In this document: one piece after another, positions 63,057 through 64,000 of the stretch
Layout of the letters: each line of letters opens with the position of its first letter
How positions within the stretch are numbered: position 1 is the stretch's first letter
NCBI RefSeq assembly: GCF_004331695.1
Contig: NZ_SJSL01000002.1
Coordinates: 1,054,001-1,118,000, forward strand
DNA length: 64,000 bases
From: Pedobacter psychroterrae
GTDB lineage: Bacteria > Bacteroidota > Bacteroidia > Sphingobacteriales > Sphingobacteriaceae
Direction: 5' to 3'
The notes under the pieces: generated by a model
Database searches by the model: none
What the model was told of the DNA's origin: nothing
Seen by the model: only the letters and a program-made list of their open reading frames with translations
Made by a program: the position numbers and the translations under genes

Positions 63057-63878
63057 ATGAAAACGCTGAAAAACCACCTCATCCTATTCGACGAAGAATG
63101 TCCAATGTGCAGAATGTATACCAGTGCATTTGTAAGTACTGGCCTTTTAGAAAAGCAGGGGAGGTCAGCTTATCAGGAATTGTCTGCCCGTGCTTGCCCG
63201 ATGGTAGACAGGCAGCGTGCAGCAAATGAGATAGCACTGGTGAACCAGGAAACGGGTGAGGTCACCTACGGCATCAAAAGTCTGTTTAAAATCATTGGCT
63301 TGGCCATGCCGGTTTTCCGTCCGCTCTTTAGTTTCCAACCCTTTATCTGGCTGATGAGCAAAGTATATGCATTTATTGCCTACAACAGGCGGGTTATTAT
63401 ACCTCCGGTAAAGGAAGAGGCTTATCAGTTTCAGCCCGCCTTTAAACTTCATTACCGCATTGCTTATCTGGTATTTACCTGGTTTCTGACTGCCTGTATT
63501 TTATCTAATTATACAGTTTTAATGAAAGAACTCCTTCCGGCAGGACATGCCTATCGAGAGTACTTCATTTGCTGTCGACAGATCGTTTTTCAGGGCATCA
63601 TCGTCACCCTGCTTAACCCGCAAAAAGCCTGGGCCTATCTTGGCAACATGATGACTATTTCATTTGCAGGAGCATTATTGCTCCTGCCACCAATGCTATT
63701 GGCCACTTGGGTCGACCTTGATCCAATATTTTATCTGATTTGGTTTTTGGGCGTTGCAGGCCTGATGTTACTGGAGCATATCCGCAGAAGTAGCCTTTTA
63801 AAAATAGGCTGGACCTTGACGGTCACCTGGGTACTATACCGAATTGCAGTCCTATTAGTTATACTTTTAAATGCATAA
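63057..63878 (+). CDS. DCC-family thiol-disulfide oxidoreductase with membrane domain
   Basis: 273 residues. The N-terminal DCC-type fold has FDEECPMCRMY (about 11-21), the DxxCPxC site. The rest contains about four hydrophobic segments (about 130-270, e.g. LVFTWFLTACILSNYTV and MTISFAGALLLLPPMLLATW). DCC proteins are presumed thiol-disulfide exchangers; the membrane part is unusual and its substrate unknown. It leads, with a 2-base gap, into an epimerase. Confidence 0.85.
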   Translation: MKTLKNHLILFDEECPMCRMYTSAFVSTGLLEKQGRSAYQELSARACPMVDRQRAANEIALVNQETGEVTYGIKSLFKIIGLAMPVFRPLFSFQPFIWLMSKVYAFIAYNRRVIIPPVKEEAYQFQPAFKLHYRIAYLVFTWFLTACILSNYTVLMKELLPAGHAYREYFICCRQIVFQGIIVTLLNPQKAWAYLGNMMTISFAGALLLLPPMLLATWVDLDPIFYLIWFLGVAGLMLLEHIRRSSLLKIGWTLTVTWVLYRIAVLLVILLNA

Positions 63879-63880
63879 TT

Positions 63881-64000
63881 ATGAAATACAATAAGATCAT
63901 TTTGGCAGGTGGAAACGGATACCTGGGCCAGGTATTTGCAGAATATTACCATAATCTGGCTACAGAGATTATCATCTTAAGCCGAAAACCAGCAGCAAGC
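63881..64000 (+). CDS. NAD-dependent epimerase/dehydratase-like protein, 3' end outside window
   Basis: Only the first 40 residues are present. They start MKYNKIILAGGNGYLGQVFA, a GxxGxxG Rossmann motif, then ATEIIILSRKPAAS. This is the start of an extended short-chain dehydrogenase, probably of the TIGR01777 group. It is co-directional with the DCC gene, 2 bases after its stop. Confidence 0.8.
   Translation, partial: MKYNKIILAGGNGYLGQVFAEYYHNLATEIIILSRKPAAS

Overview
The window looks like chromosome of a Gram-negative Bacteroidota, most like Sphingobacteriaceae/Pedobacter. Pointers are: promoters with the Bacteroidota -7 box TAnnTTTG (often with an upstream TTTG); lipoproteins with a KKD-type stretch after the lipidated cysteine; an ECF sigma/FecR/STN cassette; a histone H1-like protein; a Lhr/PdeM pair; and a BtuB/BtuG-like B12 operon. 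I see no insertion sequence, integrase, phage gene or CRISPR array. Base composition and gene density are even, so this reads as core chromosome with a few accessory surface and regulatory cassettes.

Layout. 0-4 kb: end of a sugar-catabolic cluster (two-domain DUF1080 protein, two Gfo/Idh/MocA oxidoreductases), then a small histone H1-like gene. 4.2-8.3 kb: tRNA-Arg(TCT) with its own promoter and terminator, a YciI-like protein, a DnaQ-exonuclease/GIY-YIG fusion, a SpmAB-like membrane protein. 8.3-20.9 kb, minus strand: S9 peptidase, pyrG-yidC, a large outer-membrane barrel protein, and trpS-dNK-kdsB-lipoprotein. 20.9-23.9 kb, plus strand: plsC-gatC-ABC ATPase-PduO-type adenosyltransferase, DUF2795 and a tiny lmo0937-type membrane protein. 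23.9-28.3 kb, minus: ispD, queA, a MacB-like permease, an aspartate-type aminotransferase. 28.4-31.7 kb, plus: CDF transporter, NUDIX, bioA, and an unrecognised protein with ferritin-like di-iron ligands. 31.7-38.1 kb, minus: PdeM nuclease, Lhr helicase, alcohol dehydrogenase, a secreted protein of unknown function, a thioredoxin-reductase-like flavoprotein. 38.2-39.6 kb: orphan sigma-54 response regulator.

39.6-46.3 kb is the most coherent accessory block. An 11-bp tandem repeat array is followed by a cobalamin riboswitch, then btuB, two tandem BtuG-like beta-propeller lipoproteins, a PKD-containing lipoprotein, and a DUF6580 membrane protein that has its own promoter. Together these look like a cell-surface B12 capture and import system. 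46.4-53.2 kb holds an ECF sigma/FecR pair that feeds an STN-domain surface-repeat protein in place of the usual TonB receptor. A second surface-repeat protein, a GIN-domain lipoprotein and a sterol-desaturase/DUF4833 fusion lie nearby. 53.2-57.6 kb: Bcr/CflA efflux pump and a copper module (CopA, HMA chaperone, AraC regulator with a CxxC N-terminal domain). 57.6-62.2 kb: a four-gene minus-strand operon of two secreted proteins, a TPR histidine kinase and a NarL-type regulator. 62.4-64 kb: a GbsR/MarR regulator with a clear operator, a DCC-family protein and the start of an NAD-dependent epimerase.

Several starts are uncertain because the TTG inside a TAnnTTTG promoter box can pass as a start codon. 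Where this happens I use the downstream ATG.
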